Assembly: GCF_000380335.1 (NCBI RefSeq) | Contig: NC_021149.1 | Coordinates: 3,090,501-3,154,500 of the forward strand | Direction: 5' to 3' | DNA: 64,000 nt | From: Azotobacter vinelandii CA | Lineage (GTDB): Bacteria > Pseudomonadota > Gammaproteobacteria > Pseudomonadales > Pseudomonadaceae | Part shown: piece after piece, positions 45,297 to 58,063 of the stretch | How positions within the stretch are numbered: position 1 is the stretch's first letter | Layout of the letters: the number at the start of each line of letters is the position of its first letter | Notes under the pieces: generated by a model | The model's database searches: none | Told to the model about the DNA's origin: nothing | The model's input: only the letters and a program-made list of their open reading frames with translations | Program-made: the position numbers and the translations under genes

Positions 45297-48146
45297 ATGG
45301 TGCAGCAATATCAACCGGGGCAGCGCTGGATCAGCGACAGCGAGGCGGAACTCGGGCTCGGAACCATTCTCACCGCGGATGGCCGGTTGCTCACAGTGCT
45401 CTATCCGGCCACCGGCGAAACCCGCCAATATGCCCAGCGCAACGCGCCCCTGACCCGCGTGCGCTTCGCCCCCGGCGACGAGATCACCCACTTCGACGGC
45501 TGGAAGATGATCGTCCGCGAGGTCGAGGACCAGGGCGGCCTGCTCATCTACCACGGCCTCGACGCCCAGAACCAGGGGTGCAGCCTGCCGGAAACCCAGT
45601 TGTCCAACTTCATTCAGTTCCGCCTGGCCAGCGACCGCCTGTTCGCCGGGCAGATCGACCCGTTGCCCTGGTTCGGCCTGCGCTATCACACCCTGGAACA
45701 CCGCAGCAGCCTGCTGCAGTCCCCGCTCTGGGGTCTGGCCGGCGCCCGCGCCCAGCCGATCGCCCACCAGTTGCACATCGCCCGCGAGGTCGCCGACCGC
45801 GTCAATCCGCGCGTGCTGCTGGCCGACGAGGTGGGCCTGGGCAAGACCATCGAGGCCGGCCTCATCATCCATCGCCAGTTGCTTTCCGGCCGCGCCGGCC
45901 GGGTGCTGATCCTGGTGCCGGAAAACCTCCAGCACCAGTGGCTGGTGGAGATGCGCCGGCGCTTCAATCTGGAAGTGGCGCTGTACGACGCCGAACGCTT
46001 CACCGAGAGCGATGCCAGCAATCCCTTCGAGGACACCCAACTGGCGCTGGTCTCCCTGGAGTGGCTGACCGTCGCCGAGCACGCCCAGGACGCCGCCTTC
46101 GCCGCCGGCTGGGATCTCCTGGTAGTGGACGAGGCGCATCATCTGGTCTGGCACCCCGAGCAGCCGAGCGCCGAATACACGCTGGTCGAGCAGCTCGCCC
46201 AGGTCATCCCCGGCGTGCTGCTGCTCACCGCCACTCCCGAACAGCTCGGCCAGGAGAGCCACTTCGCCCGCCTGCGCCTGCTCGACCCCGACCGCTTCCA
46301 CGACCTCGAAGCCTTCCGCGCCGAAAGCGCCAACTACCGTCCGGTCGCCGAGGCGGTGCAGGAACTGCTCGACGAAGGCCGCCTCTCCGAGCGCGCCCAC
46401 GCGGTCATCCGCGGCTTTCTCGGCGCCGAGGGCGAAGCGTTGCTCGCCGCGCTCAGCGATGGCGACATCCAGGCCGGCGCGCGCCTGACCCGCGAACTGC
46501 TCGACCGCCACGGCACCGGCCGGGTGCTGTTCCGCAACACCCGCGCCGCGGTGCAGGGCTTCCCCGAGCGCCAGTTGCACCCCTACCCGCTACCGAGCCC
46601 GGCCGAGTATCTGGAGCTGCCGATCGGCGAGCATGCCGACCTGTATCCGGAGGTCAGCTTCCAGGCCCGCCAGGAGGACGACAGCGAAGAGAACCGCTGG
46701 TGGCGCTTCGACCCGCGCGTCGAATGGCTGATCGACACCCTGAAGATGCTCAAGAAGGTCAAGGTGCTGGTGATCTGCGCCCACGCCGAGACCGCGCAGG
46801 ACCTGGAAGACGCCCTGCGGGTGCGCTCCGGCATCCCGGCCACGGTGTTCCACGAGGGCATGAGCATCCTCGAACGCGACCGCGCGGCGGCCTGGTTCGC
46901 CGACGAGGAGTTCGGCGCCCAGGTGCTGATCTGCTCGGAAATCGGCAGCGAGGGCCGCAACTTCCAGTTCGCCCACCATCTGGTGATGTTCGACCTGCCG
47001 GCCCATCCGGACCTGCTCGAACAGCGCATCGGCCGCCTCGATCGCATCGGCCAGAAACACGTCATCCAGTTGCACGTGCCCTATCTGGAGAACAGCGCCC
47101 AGGAACGCCTGTTCCACTGGTATCACCAGGCGCTGAACGCCTTCCTCGCCACCTGCCCCACCGGCAATGCCCTGCAGCACCGGTTCGGCCCGCGCCTGCT
47201 GCCGCTGCTGGAAGGTGGCGACGACGACCAATGGCAGGAACTGCTGGATACCGCCCGCGCCGAACGCGAACGCCTGGAGAGCGAACTGCACGCCGGCCGC
47301 GACCGCCTGCTGGAACTCAACTCCCGCGGCGGCGGCGAAGGCGATGCGCTGGTCGAGGCCATCGACGAACAGGACGACCGGTACGCCCTGCCGATCTATA
47401 TGGAAGAGCTGTTCAACGCCTTCGGCATCGACAGCGAGGACCATTCGGAGAACGCGCTGATCCTGCGCCCCAGCGAAAAGATGCTCGACGCCAGCTTCCC
47501 ACTGGGCAGCGACGAGGCGGTGACCGTCACCTACGACCGCGCCCAGGCGCTGGCCCGTGAGGACATGCAGTTCCTCACCTGGGAGCATCCCATGGTGCAG
47601 GGCGGCATGGATCTGGTGCTGTCCGGCTCGATGGGCAACACCGCAGTGGCGCTGATCAAGAACAAGGCGCTCAAGCCCGGCACCGTGCTGCTCGAACTGC
47701 TCTACGTCAGCGAAGTGGTGGCGCCGCGCGCCCTGCAGCTCGGCCGCTTCCTGCCACCGCTGGCGCTGCGCTGCCTGCTCGACGCCAACGGCAACGACCT
47801 GGCGCCGAAGGTCGCCTTCGACACCCTCAACGACCAGTTGGAAAGCGTGCCGCGCGGCAGCGCCAACAAGTTCGTGCAGGCCCAGCGCGACGTGCTGGCC
47901 AAGCAGATCAACGCCGCCGAAGCCAAGGTCGCGCCGCGCCATGCCGAGCGCGTCGCCGAGGCCAGGCAGCGCCTCGCGGCCAGCCTCGACGAGGAGTTGG
48001 CCCGCCTGACCGCGCTCCGGGCGGTCAACCCGAGTGTGCGCGACAGCGAACTGGAAGCCCTGCGCCGGCAGCGCGAAGATGGCCTGGCCATGCTCGACAA
48101 GGCGGCTCTGCGCCTGGAGGCGATCCGTGTGATGGTCGCGGGCTGA
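45297..48146 (+). CDS. rapA: RNA polymerase-associated ATPase RapA (HepA)
   Basis: SWI2/SNF2-type ATPase of 949 aa (Escherichia coli RapA is 968) that binds RNA polymerase and recycles it after transcription. The N-terminal Tudor-like domains start [20 protein letters not shown]. Helicase motif I is [14 protein letters not shown], motif II VVDEAHH, motif III LLTATP. The second lobe has [19 protein letters not shown] and the arginine-finger motif [10 protein letters not shown]. It converges on ligA across a hairpin-rich spacer. Confidence 0.96.
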   Translation: MVQQYQPGQRWISDSEAELGLGTILTADGRLLTVLYPATGETRQYAQRNAPLTRVRFAPGDEITHFDGWKMIVREVEDQGGLLIYHGLDAQNQGCSLPETQLSNFIQFRLASDRLFAGQIDPLPWFGLRYHTLEHRSSLLQSPLWGLAGARAQPIAHQLHIAREVADRVNPRVLLADEVGLGKTIEAGLIIHRQLLSGRAGRVLILVPENLQHQWLVEMRRRFNLEVALYDAERFTESDASNPFEDTQLALVSLEWLTVAEHAQDAAFAAGWDLLVVDEAHHLVWHPEQPSAEYTLVEQLAQVIPGVLLLTATPEQLGQESHFARLRLLDPDRFHDLEAFRAESANYRPVAEAVQELLDEGRLSERAHAVIRGFLGAEGEALLAALSDGDIQAGARLTRELLDRHGTGRVLFRNTRAAVQGFPERQLHPYPLPSPAEYLELPIGEHADLYPEVSFQARQEDDSEENRWWRFDPRVEWLIDTLKMLKKVKVLVICAHAETAQDLEDALRVRSGIPATVFHEGMSILERDRAAAWFADEEFGAQVLICSEIGSEGRNFQFAHHLVMFDLPAHPDLLEQRIGRLDRIGQKHVIQLHVPYLENSAQERLFHWYHQALNAFLATCPTGNALQHRFGPRLLPLLEGGDDDQWQELLDTARAERERLESELHAGRDRLLELNSRGGGEGDALVEAIDEQDDRYALPIYMEELFNAFGIDSEDHSENALILRPSEKMLDASFPLGSDEAVTVTYDRAQALAREDMQFLTWEHPMVQGGMDLVLSGSMGNTAVALIKNKALKPGTVLLELLYVSEVVAPRALQLGRFLPPLALRCLLDANGNDLAPKVAFDTLNDQLESVPRGSANKFVQAQRDVLAKQINAAEAKVAPRHAERVAEARQRLAASLDEELARLTALRAVNPSVRDSELEALRRQREDGLAMLDKAALRLEAIRVMVAG

Positions 48147-48178
48147 CCTCGCCCAGCGTCGGCACGTCCATGGCGGAT

Positions 48179-48305
48179 GGCCACCCCGTGGACGGCCACC
48201 CCGTGGAAAACGCTACGCGGTTTTCCAGCCAGCTCCGAGCGACTCCGTAGGGTGGGAAACGGCCGCAGGCCTTTCCCACCTGGCGGAGGACGCTACGCGG
48301 CCTCC
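48179..48305. terminator. Hairpin cluster between the convergent rapA and ligA genes
   Basis: Three stem-loops in a row: GGAAAA...TTTTCC (48205-48226), GGTGGGAAA...TTTCCCACC (48251-48280) and GGAGG...CCTCC (48285-48305). The first and third share the loop CGCTACGCGG. They are preceded by an exact 14-base tandem repeat, GGCCACCCCGTGGA, at 48179-48192 and 48194-48207. The location between convergent genes suggests bidirectional termination. The shared loops also suggest a repetitive extragenic palindrome family. Confidence 0.6.
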
Positions 48306-48324
48306 TCCCCGCCTCCGAAAGCGC

Positions 48325-50817
<2,493 letters not shown>

Positions 50818-51675
50818 TCAGCGCTTGTGGGTCAGTTGGCGGCGCTCGAAATCGGCGATCCGCTGGCGATAGTGCTCGATGGTCTGTGCGGTCATCACGC
50901 TGCGCTGGTCGTCCTTCAGCTCGCCGTTCAGCTCCTGGGCCAGCTTGCGGGCGGCGGCCACCATGAGCTCGAAGGCCTGCTTCGGATGGCGCGGGCCGGG
51001 CAGGACCAGGAAGAAACTGACCGCCCGGGTGGAGAAGTGGTCGATGTCGTCGAGGTCGAAGGTGCCGGGCTTGAGGGCGTTGGCCATGGAGAACAGCACC
51101 TCGCCGTTGCCGGCCAGGCTCTCGTGGCGATGGAAGATGTCCTTCTCGCCGAAACGCAGGCCGCTTTCGAGGATGCTCTGCAGCAGCGCCGGCCCCTTGA
51201 ACCCCGCCCCGTCCCGCGATACCACGATGATGACCAGGTATTCCTCGATCGGCGGCAGCTCCCGCGGCTCGCTGTGCTCGGGCTGCTCGATCCGGCGCGA
51301 CTCGAACTTCGGCTCCGCCGCGCGCAGCCTGGAGACGGGCTCGGCAACGGCAGTATGGACCGGCTCGTCGAGTTCCAGCCCGAGGTCGTCCAGTTCGTCG
51401 TCGAGGCGCCGCCGGCTCGGCCCGCGAACGCTCAGCGAGGGCAGGTTCTCCTCGTCCGGCTCGAAGCCGGCTCCTTGCGGGAAATCGACCGACCGCGAGG
51501 GCCCCAGCAATTCGCTGTTTTCGCTGACCGCTTCGGGCGCATCGGCGATTTTGCGCTCGAGCTTGAACTTGAGCTTGCCCTTGCTGCCCCGCATGCGCCG
51601 CCATCCGTCGAACAGGATGCCGCCGATGACGACGATGCCGATGACGATCAGCCACTCACGCAGACCGATTTCCAT
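50818..51675 (-). CDS. zipA: Cell division protein ZipA
   Basis: A 285-aa bitopic inner-membrane protein that tethers FtsZ filaments to the membrane. The N-terminal anchor is [21 protein letters not shown] charged, proline-poor linker follows (about 35-150), then the C-terminal FtsZ-binding domain ([20 protein letters not shown] onward, about 155-285). ATG 51675 is chosen because the anchor starts there in Pseudomonas; the frame is open 34 codons further. It lies between smc and ligA on the same strand. Confidence 0.95.
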   Translation of the reverse strand: MEIGLREWLIVIGIVVIGGILFDGWRRMRGSKGKLKFKLERKIADAPEAVSENSELLGPSRSVDFPQGAGFEPDEENLPSLSVRGPSRRRLDDELDDLGLELDEPVHTAVAEPVSRLRAAEPKFESRRIEQPEHSEPRELPPIEEYLVIIVVSRDGAGFKGPALLQSILESGLRFGEKDIFHRHESLAGNGEVLFSMANALKPGTFDLDDIDHFSTRAVSFFLVLPGPRHPKQAFELMVAAARKLAQELNGELKDDQRSVMTAQTIEHYRQRIADFERRQLTHKR

Positions 51676-51888
51676 GAAATCCACAACCCCTGAACTGATT
51701 TGAAAAAAAGGCTTCCCATCCCATACAAAAAAGGCGTCCGGCCCTCTCATAAACACGGCAACTACATGTTCCCGCAACGTTTTCCATGCATACGAAAATT
51801 CCCATTAAGCTAACATGCCCTTTTCGCGGATTGTACCGCCGGCCAGCCCATTCCGGTGAGCGGGAGTATCCCGCCACCGGCCGCGGCC

Positions 51889-54800
51889 TCAGGCATCCGC
51901 CAGCGCCACCGCCTCCTCCACGTCCACCGCCACCAGGCGCGAGCAGCCCGGCTCGTGCATGGTCACCCCCATCAACTGATCGGCCATCTCCATAGCGATC
52001 TTGTTGTGGGTGATGTAGATGAACTGGACCTTTTCCGACATTTCCTTGACCAGCCTGGCGTAACGTCCGACGTTGGCATCGTCCAGCGGCGCGTCCACCT
52101 CGTCGAGCATGCAGAACGGCGCCGGATTGAGCTGGAAGATGGCGAATACCAGGGCCAGCGCGGTCAACGCCTTCTCGCCGCCGGACAGCAGATGGATGGT
52201 GCTGTTCTTCTTGCCCGGCGGGCGCGCCATGATGGCCACACCGGTATCGAGTAGATCCTCGCCGGTAAGTTCCAGATAGGCATGGCCTCCACCGAAAACT
52301 TTCGGGAACAGGGCCTGCAGGCCGGCGTTGATCCGCTCGAAGGTATCCTTGAAACGGTTGCGGGTTTCCCGGTCGATCTTGCGGATGACGTTTTCCAGGG
52401 TTTCCAGGGCCTCCGCCAGGTCGGCGTTCTGCGCATCCAGATAGCGCTTGCGCTCGGATTGCTGGCGATATTCGTCGATGGCCGCCAGGTTGATCGCACC
52501 GAGACGCTGGATGCGCAAGGCGACGCGCTCGAGCTCCGTTTCCCAGTCGACTTCGCGAGCCTCGGCGGGAAGCGTGCCGAGCACCTCGTGCAGAGCCTGG
52601 CCCTCCTCCTGCAACCGGTCCTGCAAGGCCTTGCGCCGTACGCTGAGAGCCTGCCAGTCGAGGCGCTGCTGTTCCAACTGACCGCGCAGCGACTGGGCCT
52701 GCTGCTCGGCCTGGCCACGGCGCTTCTCCACCTCGCGCAGCCCGCGCTCGGCATCCTCCAGGGACAGCCCGGCCTGGCGCAGTTCCTCCTCGACGGCCAG
52801 GCGCCGCTCGAGCAGTTCCTCGAGCTTCATGCGCAGTTCCTCCAGCGGCGCCGCGCCCTCCTCCAGATCGAGGCTGAGCTGCTCGCGGCGTTCCCGGGTG
52901 CGCTCGAACTGCCGTTCGAGACGCTCCAGGGACTGCCGGGTGGAGTCGCGCCGGGCCTGCAGCGAGCCGAGCCGCACGGCCAACTGGTGGGCCCGCTCCT
53001 TGTGCGCGCCGGCCTCCCGGCGCAAGCGCTCCAGGCTCTCGCGCAGGGCGTCGCGTCCGGCCAGCAGTTGCTCGCGGCGCTCGTTGTCGACGGCCATGGC
53101 GTCCAGCGCATCCTGCAGTTGCAGGCGGCATTCGCCCAGGCGCTCGACCTCCAGGGCACGCTGCTCGTCCAGTTCGGCCAGTTCCTCGTCGAAGCGGCGA
53201 CGACGCAGCAGCATCTGCTCGGCCCGCGCCTGGAGGGCCGAGAGCCTGGCCTTCAGCTCGCCCTGCTGGCGGGTTTCCTCCTGCAAACGCCGGCGCAGTT
53301 CCTCGCGGCCCTCCTCCTGCCGGCGGCGCGCCTCGTCCAGCGCGGACAGGCGCGTCTCCAGTTCGGCCAGACGCGCCTCCAGTTCGTCGCGTCCAGCCTG
53401 CAGGCGCTCCAGCTCCTGGGCGCGGGCGAGCAGGCCGGAATCGGCGTCGCCGGCCCGGCGCACGCGCAGGAAATGCCGGCCGACCCAATAGCCGTCGCGG
53501 CTGATCAGGCTCTCGCCCTCTCCCAGCGCGGAGCGCCGCTCCAGCGCTTCGGCGAGGCTCTCGACCGCCATGACGCGCCCCAGCCAGGGCGCCAGGTCGA
53601 TGCCGCTCTCGACCTTGTCGAGCAGACTGCCGGCCAGCCGCGTGGCGCCCGGCGCCGCACCGAGCAGGCGCAGTTCGCCCTGGGCGAAGGCATCCAGCGC
53701 AAGAGCGGCGAAATCCTCCACGAGCGGTGCCTGCAGATCGGCGCCGAGTACGGTTTCCACCGCCAGCTCCCAGCCGGGCTCCACCCTGAGCCCCTCGGCC
53801 AGTCGCGGGCGCGCCTCCAGATGCTGCTCGCGCAGCCACTCGGCGACGCCCTGACCGGGGTCCAGCGCCGCCTGCTGCAGCGCCTCCAGGGAAGCGATCC
53901 GGCCGTTCAGGCGCTGCAGTTCGTCCTGCGCCTGCCGTTGCTCCCGGGTCGCCTGCTGCAGCTCGCCGCGCAGCCGTTCGAGCGTTTCGCTCAGGGCGGC
54001 CTCGGCGGCGCCCAGCTCTTCCTGGGTCAGTTCGCCGAGGGCCAGCCGCTCGGCCAGTTCGGCGATGCCGGACTCCTGCGGATCGGCTTCCAGTCGGGCA
54101 CGCTCGTCGCCGAGGCGGCGCTCGCGCTCCAGCAGCCGCCCGAGGCTCTGCTCCAGTTGCTGGATATGCGCCTGCTGCACCTCGGCGCTGCGCCGCGCCT
54201 GCGCGGAGTGCTGGTTGAAAGCGTCCCACTGTTCCTGCCAGGCGTGCATGGCGGACTCCGCCTCCTCCAGACGGGCGGCGCTCTCCTCGGCGGCGGCCGC
54301 GGCGACTTCCCGCTCGGGCTCGAGCCGGGCCAGTTCCTCGTCGACCTCGGCCAGCGCAAGGCGGTCCTGATCGAGGTGGGCGGCGGTTTCCTGGCGATTC
54401 TTCTCCGCTTCCTGCAGGTCGTTCTGCAACTGGCGCAGACGCTGCTGGCCGTGTTGGATGCTCTGTTCGACCCGGCCGATGTCGGCGCCCAGCGAATAGA
54501 AGCGGCCCTGCACCTGGTGGAAGCGCTCGGCGAGGTCGTGGTGCTCGTCGCGCAGGCGCTCGATGCCGGCATCGGCGTTGCGCTGTTCAGCGATCAGCGC
54601 TTCGAGGGCGACCTCCTGGTCGCCGATGACCTGCTCGCGCTGGCCGACCTGCTCGTTCAGCGCCCGCCAGCGCAGGGCGGCGAGCTGGGCCTTGAGGCGG
54701 CGCTCCTCGGCCTTGCACTCCTGATACTTTTCGGCGGCCTGGGCCTGGCGCTGCAGGCGTTCGAGCTGGCGCTCCAGTTCCTCGCGCAGGTCGGAGAGGC

Positions 54801-55377
54801 GCGCCAGGTTCTCCTGGGTGCGGCGGATGCGGTTCTCGGTCTCGCGGCGGCGCTCCTTGTACTTGGAGATGCCGGCGGCTTCCTCGATGAAATTGCGCAG
54901 ATCCTCGGGACGGGCCTCGATCAGCCGGGAAATCATGCCCTGCTCGATGATCGAGTAGCTACGCGGCCCCAGGCCGGTGCCGAGGAAGATGTCGGTGATA
55001 TCGCGGCGCCGGCACTTCACTCCGTTGAGGAAGTAGCTGTTCTGCCCGTCGCGGGTCACCCGGCGGCGGATGGAGATTTCCGCGTAGCCGGCGTATTCGC
55101 CGGTGAGCGTGCCGTCGGCATTGTCGAAGATCAGCTCGATGGAGGCCTGGGTCACCGGCTTGCGGCTGTTCGAGCCGTTGAAGATGACGTCGGTCATCGA
55201 CTCGCCACGGAGATTCTTCGCCGAACTCTCGCCCATCACCCAGCGAACGGCGTCGATGATGTTGGACTTGCCGCAGCCGTTGGGACCCACCACCGCCGCC
55301 ATGTTGCTCGGGAAGCTCACCGTGGTGGGATCGACGAAAGACTTGAAACCGGCCAGCTTGATGCTCTTAAGGCGCAT
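51889..55377 (-). CDS. smc: Chromosome partition protein SMC
   Basis: A 1162-aa SMC ATPase that organises and segregates the chromosome. It has Walker A GPNGCGKSNI at residues 32-41, long coiled coils (about 170-480 and 660-1000) around the hinge (about 500-640, with LRVEPGWELAVETVLG), the signature LLSGGEKALTALALVF and Walker B FCMLDEVDAPLDDANV near the C-terminus. The protein ends in LVAVDVEEAVALADA. Its first residues, MRLKSIKLAGFKSF, are canonical. It is the first gene of smc-zipA-ligA. Confidence 0.97.
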   Translation of the reverse strand: MRLKSIKLAGFKSFVDPTTVSFPSNMAAVVGPNGCGKSNIIDAVRWVMGESSAKNLRGESMTDVIFNGSNSRKPVTQASIELIFDNADGTLTGEYAGYAEISIRRRVTRDGQNSYFLNGVKCRRRDITDIFLGTGLGPRSYSIIEQGMISRLIEARPEDLRNFIEEAAGISKYKERRRETENRIRRTQENLARLSDLREELERQLERLQRQAQAAEKYQECKAEERRLKAQLAALRWRALNEQVGQREQVIGDQEVALEALIAEQRNADAGIERLRDEHHDLAERFHQVQGRFYSLGADIGRVEQSIQHGQQRLRQLQNDLQEAEKNRQETAAHLDQDRLALAEVDEELARLEPEREVAAAAAEESAARLEEAESAMHAWQEQWDAFNQHSAQARRSAEVQQAHIQQLEQSLGRLLERERRLGDERARLEADPQESGIAELAERLALGELTQEELGAAEAALSETLERLRGELQQATREQRQAQDELQRLNGRIASLEALQQAALDPGQGVAEWLREQHLEARPRLAEGLRVEPGWELAVETVLGADLQAPLVEDFAALALDAFAQGELRLLGAAPGATRLAGSLLDKVESGIDLAPWLGRVMAVESLAEALERRSALGEGESLISRDGYWVGRHFLRVRRAGDADSGLLARAQELERLQAGRDELEARLAELETRLSALDEARRRQEEGREELRRRLQEETRQQGELKARLSALQARAEQMLLRRRRFDEELAELDEQRALEVERLGECRLQLQDALDAMAVDNERREQLLAGRDALRESLERLRREAGAHKERAHQLAVRLGSLQARRDSTRQSLERLERQFERTRERREQLSLDLEEGAAPLEELRMKLEELLERRLAVEEELRQAGLSLEDAERGLREVEKRRGQAEQQAQSLRGQLEQQRLDWQALSVRRKALQDRLQEEGQALHEVLGTLPAEAREVDWETELERVALRIQRLGAINLAAIDEYRQQSERKRYLDAQNADLAEALETLENVIRKIDRETRNRFKDTFERINAGLQALFPKVFGGGHAYLELTGEDLLDTGVAIMARPPGKKNSTIHLLSGGEKALTALALVFAIFQLNPAPFCMLDEVDAPLDDANVGRYARLVKEMSEKVQFIYITHNKIAMEMADQLMGVTMHEPGCSRLVAVDVEEAVALADA

Positions 55378-55563
55378 GACGGGTCCCGGGCAGGCCGTGA
55401 TCGGTGCGAGGTGACGTGGAGAAGGGGCTGTCGGGAACCGGAAAGGTCATGATCGGGTTTGGGGCTCTTCGACCGCGTGCAGGGCGCGAAGTCTAGCACA
55501 GGGCCCCATCCGGGCCGGAGGCACCGGTACGGTGCGGGCGAAACGGACATGCACCCGCTTCGC

Positions 55564-56571
55564 TCAGCCGCCGGTCATGCTCATGAAACGCACCACCTGG
55601 ACCTGGGCGTCCGCCTCGAAATGATGGCGTTCGGGCTTGAGCCGCAAGGCATCGACCAAGGCCTGGCGCAGCCGTGCCGAATCGCCGGGATGGGCGCGCA
55701 TCAGGCTCTTCAGGTCGAGCGCCCCTTCATGGCCGAGACAGAGCACCAGCTTGCCCTCGGCGGTGACCCGCACACGGTTGCAGGCGGCGCAGAAGTTATG
55801 GCTGTGCGGTGAGATGAAGCCGACCTGGGTCCGGCTGCCGACCACCTGCCAGTAACGCGAGGGACCGCCGCTGACGTGGCTGCTGCGCACCAGCTCGAAG
55901 CGCTCCTCGATACGCCGGCGCACCTCGTCGCTGGAGCAGAGGGTTTCGCTGCGCCTGTGGCTGGAGATGCCGCCGAGCGGCATCTCCTCGATGAAACTGA
56001 TATCGAGACCGCGCGCCACGGCGAACTCGACCAGATCGAGCACCTCGTCGTCGTTGCGGCCCCTCTGCACCACGCTGTTCAGCTTGATCCGCGCGAATCC
56101 GGCGGCACGCGCCGCCTCGATGCCGGCCAGAACCCGGTCGAGCCTGTCGCGCCGGGTGAAGGCGGCGAAACGCTCGGGACGCAGCGAATCGAGGCTGATG
56201 TTGAGGCGCCGGACCCCGGCAGCGCGCAGGTCGCCGGCCATGAACGGCAGTTGCGAGCCGTTGGTGGTCATGGCCAGGTCCTCCAGCTCCGTGCGCGCAC
56301 CCAGGCGTTCCAGCAGGCCGAGCAGCCCCCTGCGTACCAGCGGCTCGCCGCCGGTGATGCGGATGCGTTTGACGCCGAGGTCGATGAAGGCGTCCGCCAC
56401 GTCGTAGAGCTCCTCCAGGCTGAGGATCTGCTCGCGCGGCACGAACACCATGTTCTCGCTCATGCAGTAGGTGCAGCGGAAATCGCAGCGGTCGGTCACC
56501 GACAGACGCAGGTAGGTGATGCGGCGCCCGAAGGGATCGATCAGTTCGGTGTCGGACATATCTGGTTTCAC
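55564..56571 (-). CDS. moaA: GTP 3',8-cyclase MoaA
   Basis: Radical SAM enzyme of 335 aa that starts molybdenum cofactor synthesis by cyclising GTP. The radical SAM cluster is CDFRCTYC (CX3CX2C) near residue 28, the SAM motif is ITGGEPLVR, and the second 4Fe-4S cluster is CAACNRVRVTAEGKLVLC. It ends in the conserved Gly-Gly. ATG 56559 (MSDTEL) is an equally possible start. No other moa gene is adjacent; it is divergent from a channel gene. Confidence 0.95.
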   Translation of the reverse strand: MKPDMSDTELIDPFGRRITYLRLSVTDRCDFRCTYCMSENMVFVPREQILSLEELYDVADAFIDLGVKRIRITGGEPLVRRGLLGLLERLGARTELEDLAMTTNGSQLPFMAGDLRAAGVRRLNISLDSLRPERFAAFTRRDRLDRVLAGIEAARAAGFARIKLNSVVQRGRNDDEVLDLVEFAVARGLDISFIEEMPLGGISSHRRSETLCSSDEVRRRIEERFELVRSSHVSGGPSRYWQVVGSRTQVGFISPHSHNFCAACNRVRVTAEGKLVLCLGHEGALDLKSLMRAHPGDSARLRQALVDALRLKPERHHFEADAQVQVVRFMSMTGG

Positions 56572-56733
56572 TCCGCCCTGCCCGCGGCGAACCGCTCCTC
56601 GGAACCGGGCCGGGTCGCTCGCCTCCGCGAGCGGATTATGATTGCGGGTTTCGGAATATCGGTATCAGCGATCCTTCGCATAAGGAAAGCAGGATGTACG
56701 CCAACCGGCCACCGGCACAGGATCGGGGGACAC

Positions 56734-57611
56734 ATGGACCAGAAGAGCTGGCGCGAACGCCTCTACATCGTCGTCTTCTTCAGCGACACAGTGGCCGGCC
56801 GGTATTTCGATATCGCGCTGCTGGTGGCCATCCTCACCAGTCTGGTGGTGGTGATGCTCGACAGCCTGCAAGGCTTCGCGCGTTACGGCGATCTGTTCCA
56901 TGCCCTGGAATGGGGCCTCACGGCGCTCTTCGCCAGCGAATACCTGCTGCGCATCCTCGTCCATCCGCAGCCATCGCGCTACATCTTCAGCTTCTACGGA
57001 ACCATCGACCTCTTGGCCGTACTGCCGGCATTCCTCGCCCTGCTGTTCCCGCCGGCCCAGTACCTGCTGATCATCCGCATCGTGCGCATGCTGCGGGTGT
57101 TCCGCGTGCTGAAGCCCTACCTGAGCCAGGCGAATTTCCTGCTCGTCGCGCTGCGCGGCAGCCGGCAGAAGATCATCGTGTTCCTGCTGAGCGTGAGCAC
57201 CCTGGTCATCATCTTCGGCACCCTGCTGTACGTGATCGAAGGACCGCGACATGGATTCAGCAGCATTCCCGCCAGTATCTACTGGGCCGTGTGACCCTGA
57301 CCACCGTCGGCTACGGCGACATGACGCCGAAGACCCCGCTGGGCCAGGGCCTGGCGACCCTGGTGATGATCACCGGCTACTCGGTGATCGCCGTGCCCAC
57401 CGGCATCTTCACCGCCGAACTGGCCAGCGCGATGCGGCCGGAACGCCTGCAGCGGACGTGCCCGAACTGCCGGAAGGAGCAGCACGAACCGGACGCCGCC
57501 TTCCGCAGCCGCTGCGGCGATGCCCTGTTCCCTCGCGTCCCGGAACCCATCCCGCGGGCCGAGGGGGAAAAGACTGCACGGCTGACGCCGCCGGCTCAAC
57601 GCGGCGAATAG
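56734..57611 (+). pseudogene. Voltage-gated-type potassium channel, frameshifted at the selectivity filter
   Basis: The first frame (56734-57294, 186 aa) holds a six-segment ion-channel N-terminus, including the arginine-rich S4 IIRIVRMLRVFRVLKPYL, and ends at YWAV-stop. The next frame continues without loss with TLTTVGYGDMTPKTPLG, the K+ selectivity filter and S6. One missing G in the run at about 57290 (GCCGTG-TGACC where GCCGTGGTGACC is expected) explains the break. The C-terminal zinc-ribbon-like tail also has lost a cysteine (CPNC...FRSRCG instead of FCxxCG). GGGGGA precedes the start. Either a genuine pseudogene or a base-call error. Confidence 0.82.
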
Positions 57612-58063
57612 AGGTTGCGCAGGCCCGGCGGCACGCCCGGCCCCTCGACCGACTCCCAGGGGCCGTCCGGCCGCCCGGAGCTGTACCAGCCGTCGTTCCA
57701 GCGGTAGTACAGCCGTTCCCGGTAGTACAGCCGCTGTCCTTTCACCACGTACACCCCGAGGCCGTTGTCCCAGTAGGCATCGGCATCCGGCGGCGGCGCG
57801 TAGCGCGGATGGTTGCCGCTTCGGCTGCGCTGCGCACCGGCGGCCTTGGGCGCGGAAGGCAGGGCCTTGATCGTCTGGCTCGGCTGCTTCGCCGGCGGCG
57901 TCTGCACGGAAGGCCGCGGCGGCGCCGGGCGCTCGGCGGCGGGGGGTTGGTAGTCCTGGTGGGCGCAGGCGGCCAGCAGCAGACCCAGGCCGAGCACGCC
58001 GAAGGGACGCAGGCGGCGCAACGCCCCGGCGGCTCCGGCCGGGAACGGGAAACGGATCTTCAT
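57596..58063 (-). CDS. Small proline-rich lipoprotein
   Basis: A 155-aa predicted lipoprotein. It has a basic N-terminus, a hydrophobic core and the lipobox LLAAC (Cys at about residue 33), then a proline/alanine-rich linker. The C-terminal half is compact ([40 protein letters not shown]), rich in Tyr and Trp. Function unknown. Its start overlaps the ccmI stop by four bases, so it is translated with the ccm operon. Its 3' end overlaps the convergent channel gene by 16 bases. Confidence 0.75.
   Translation of the reverse strand: MKIRFPFPAGAAGALRRLRPFGVLGLGLLLAACAHQDYQPPAAERPAPPRPSVQTPPAKQPSQTIKALPSAPKAAGAQRSRSGNHPRYAPPPDADAYWDNGLGVYVVKGQRLYYRERLYYRWNDGWYSSGRPDGPWESVEGPGVPPGLRNLYSPR

Noticed and set aside
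52282-55452. A plus-strand open frame of over 1000 codons opposite smc.
   Set aside because: It is the antisense shadow of SMC coiled coils, rich in leucine/glutamine repeats with no recognisable domain.
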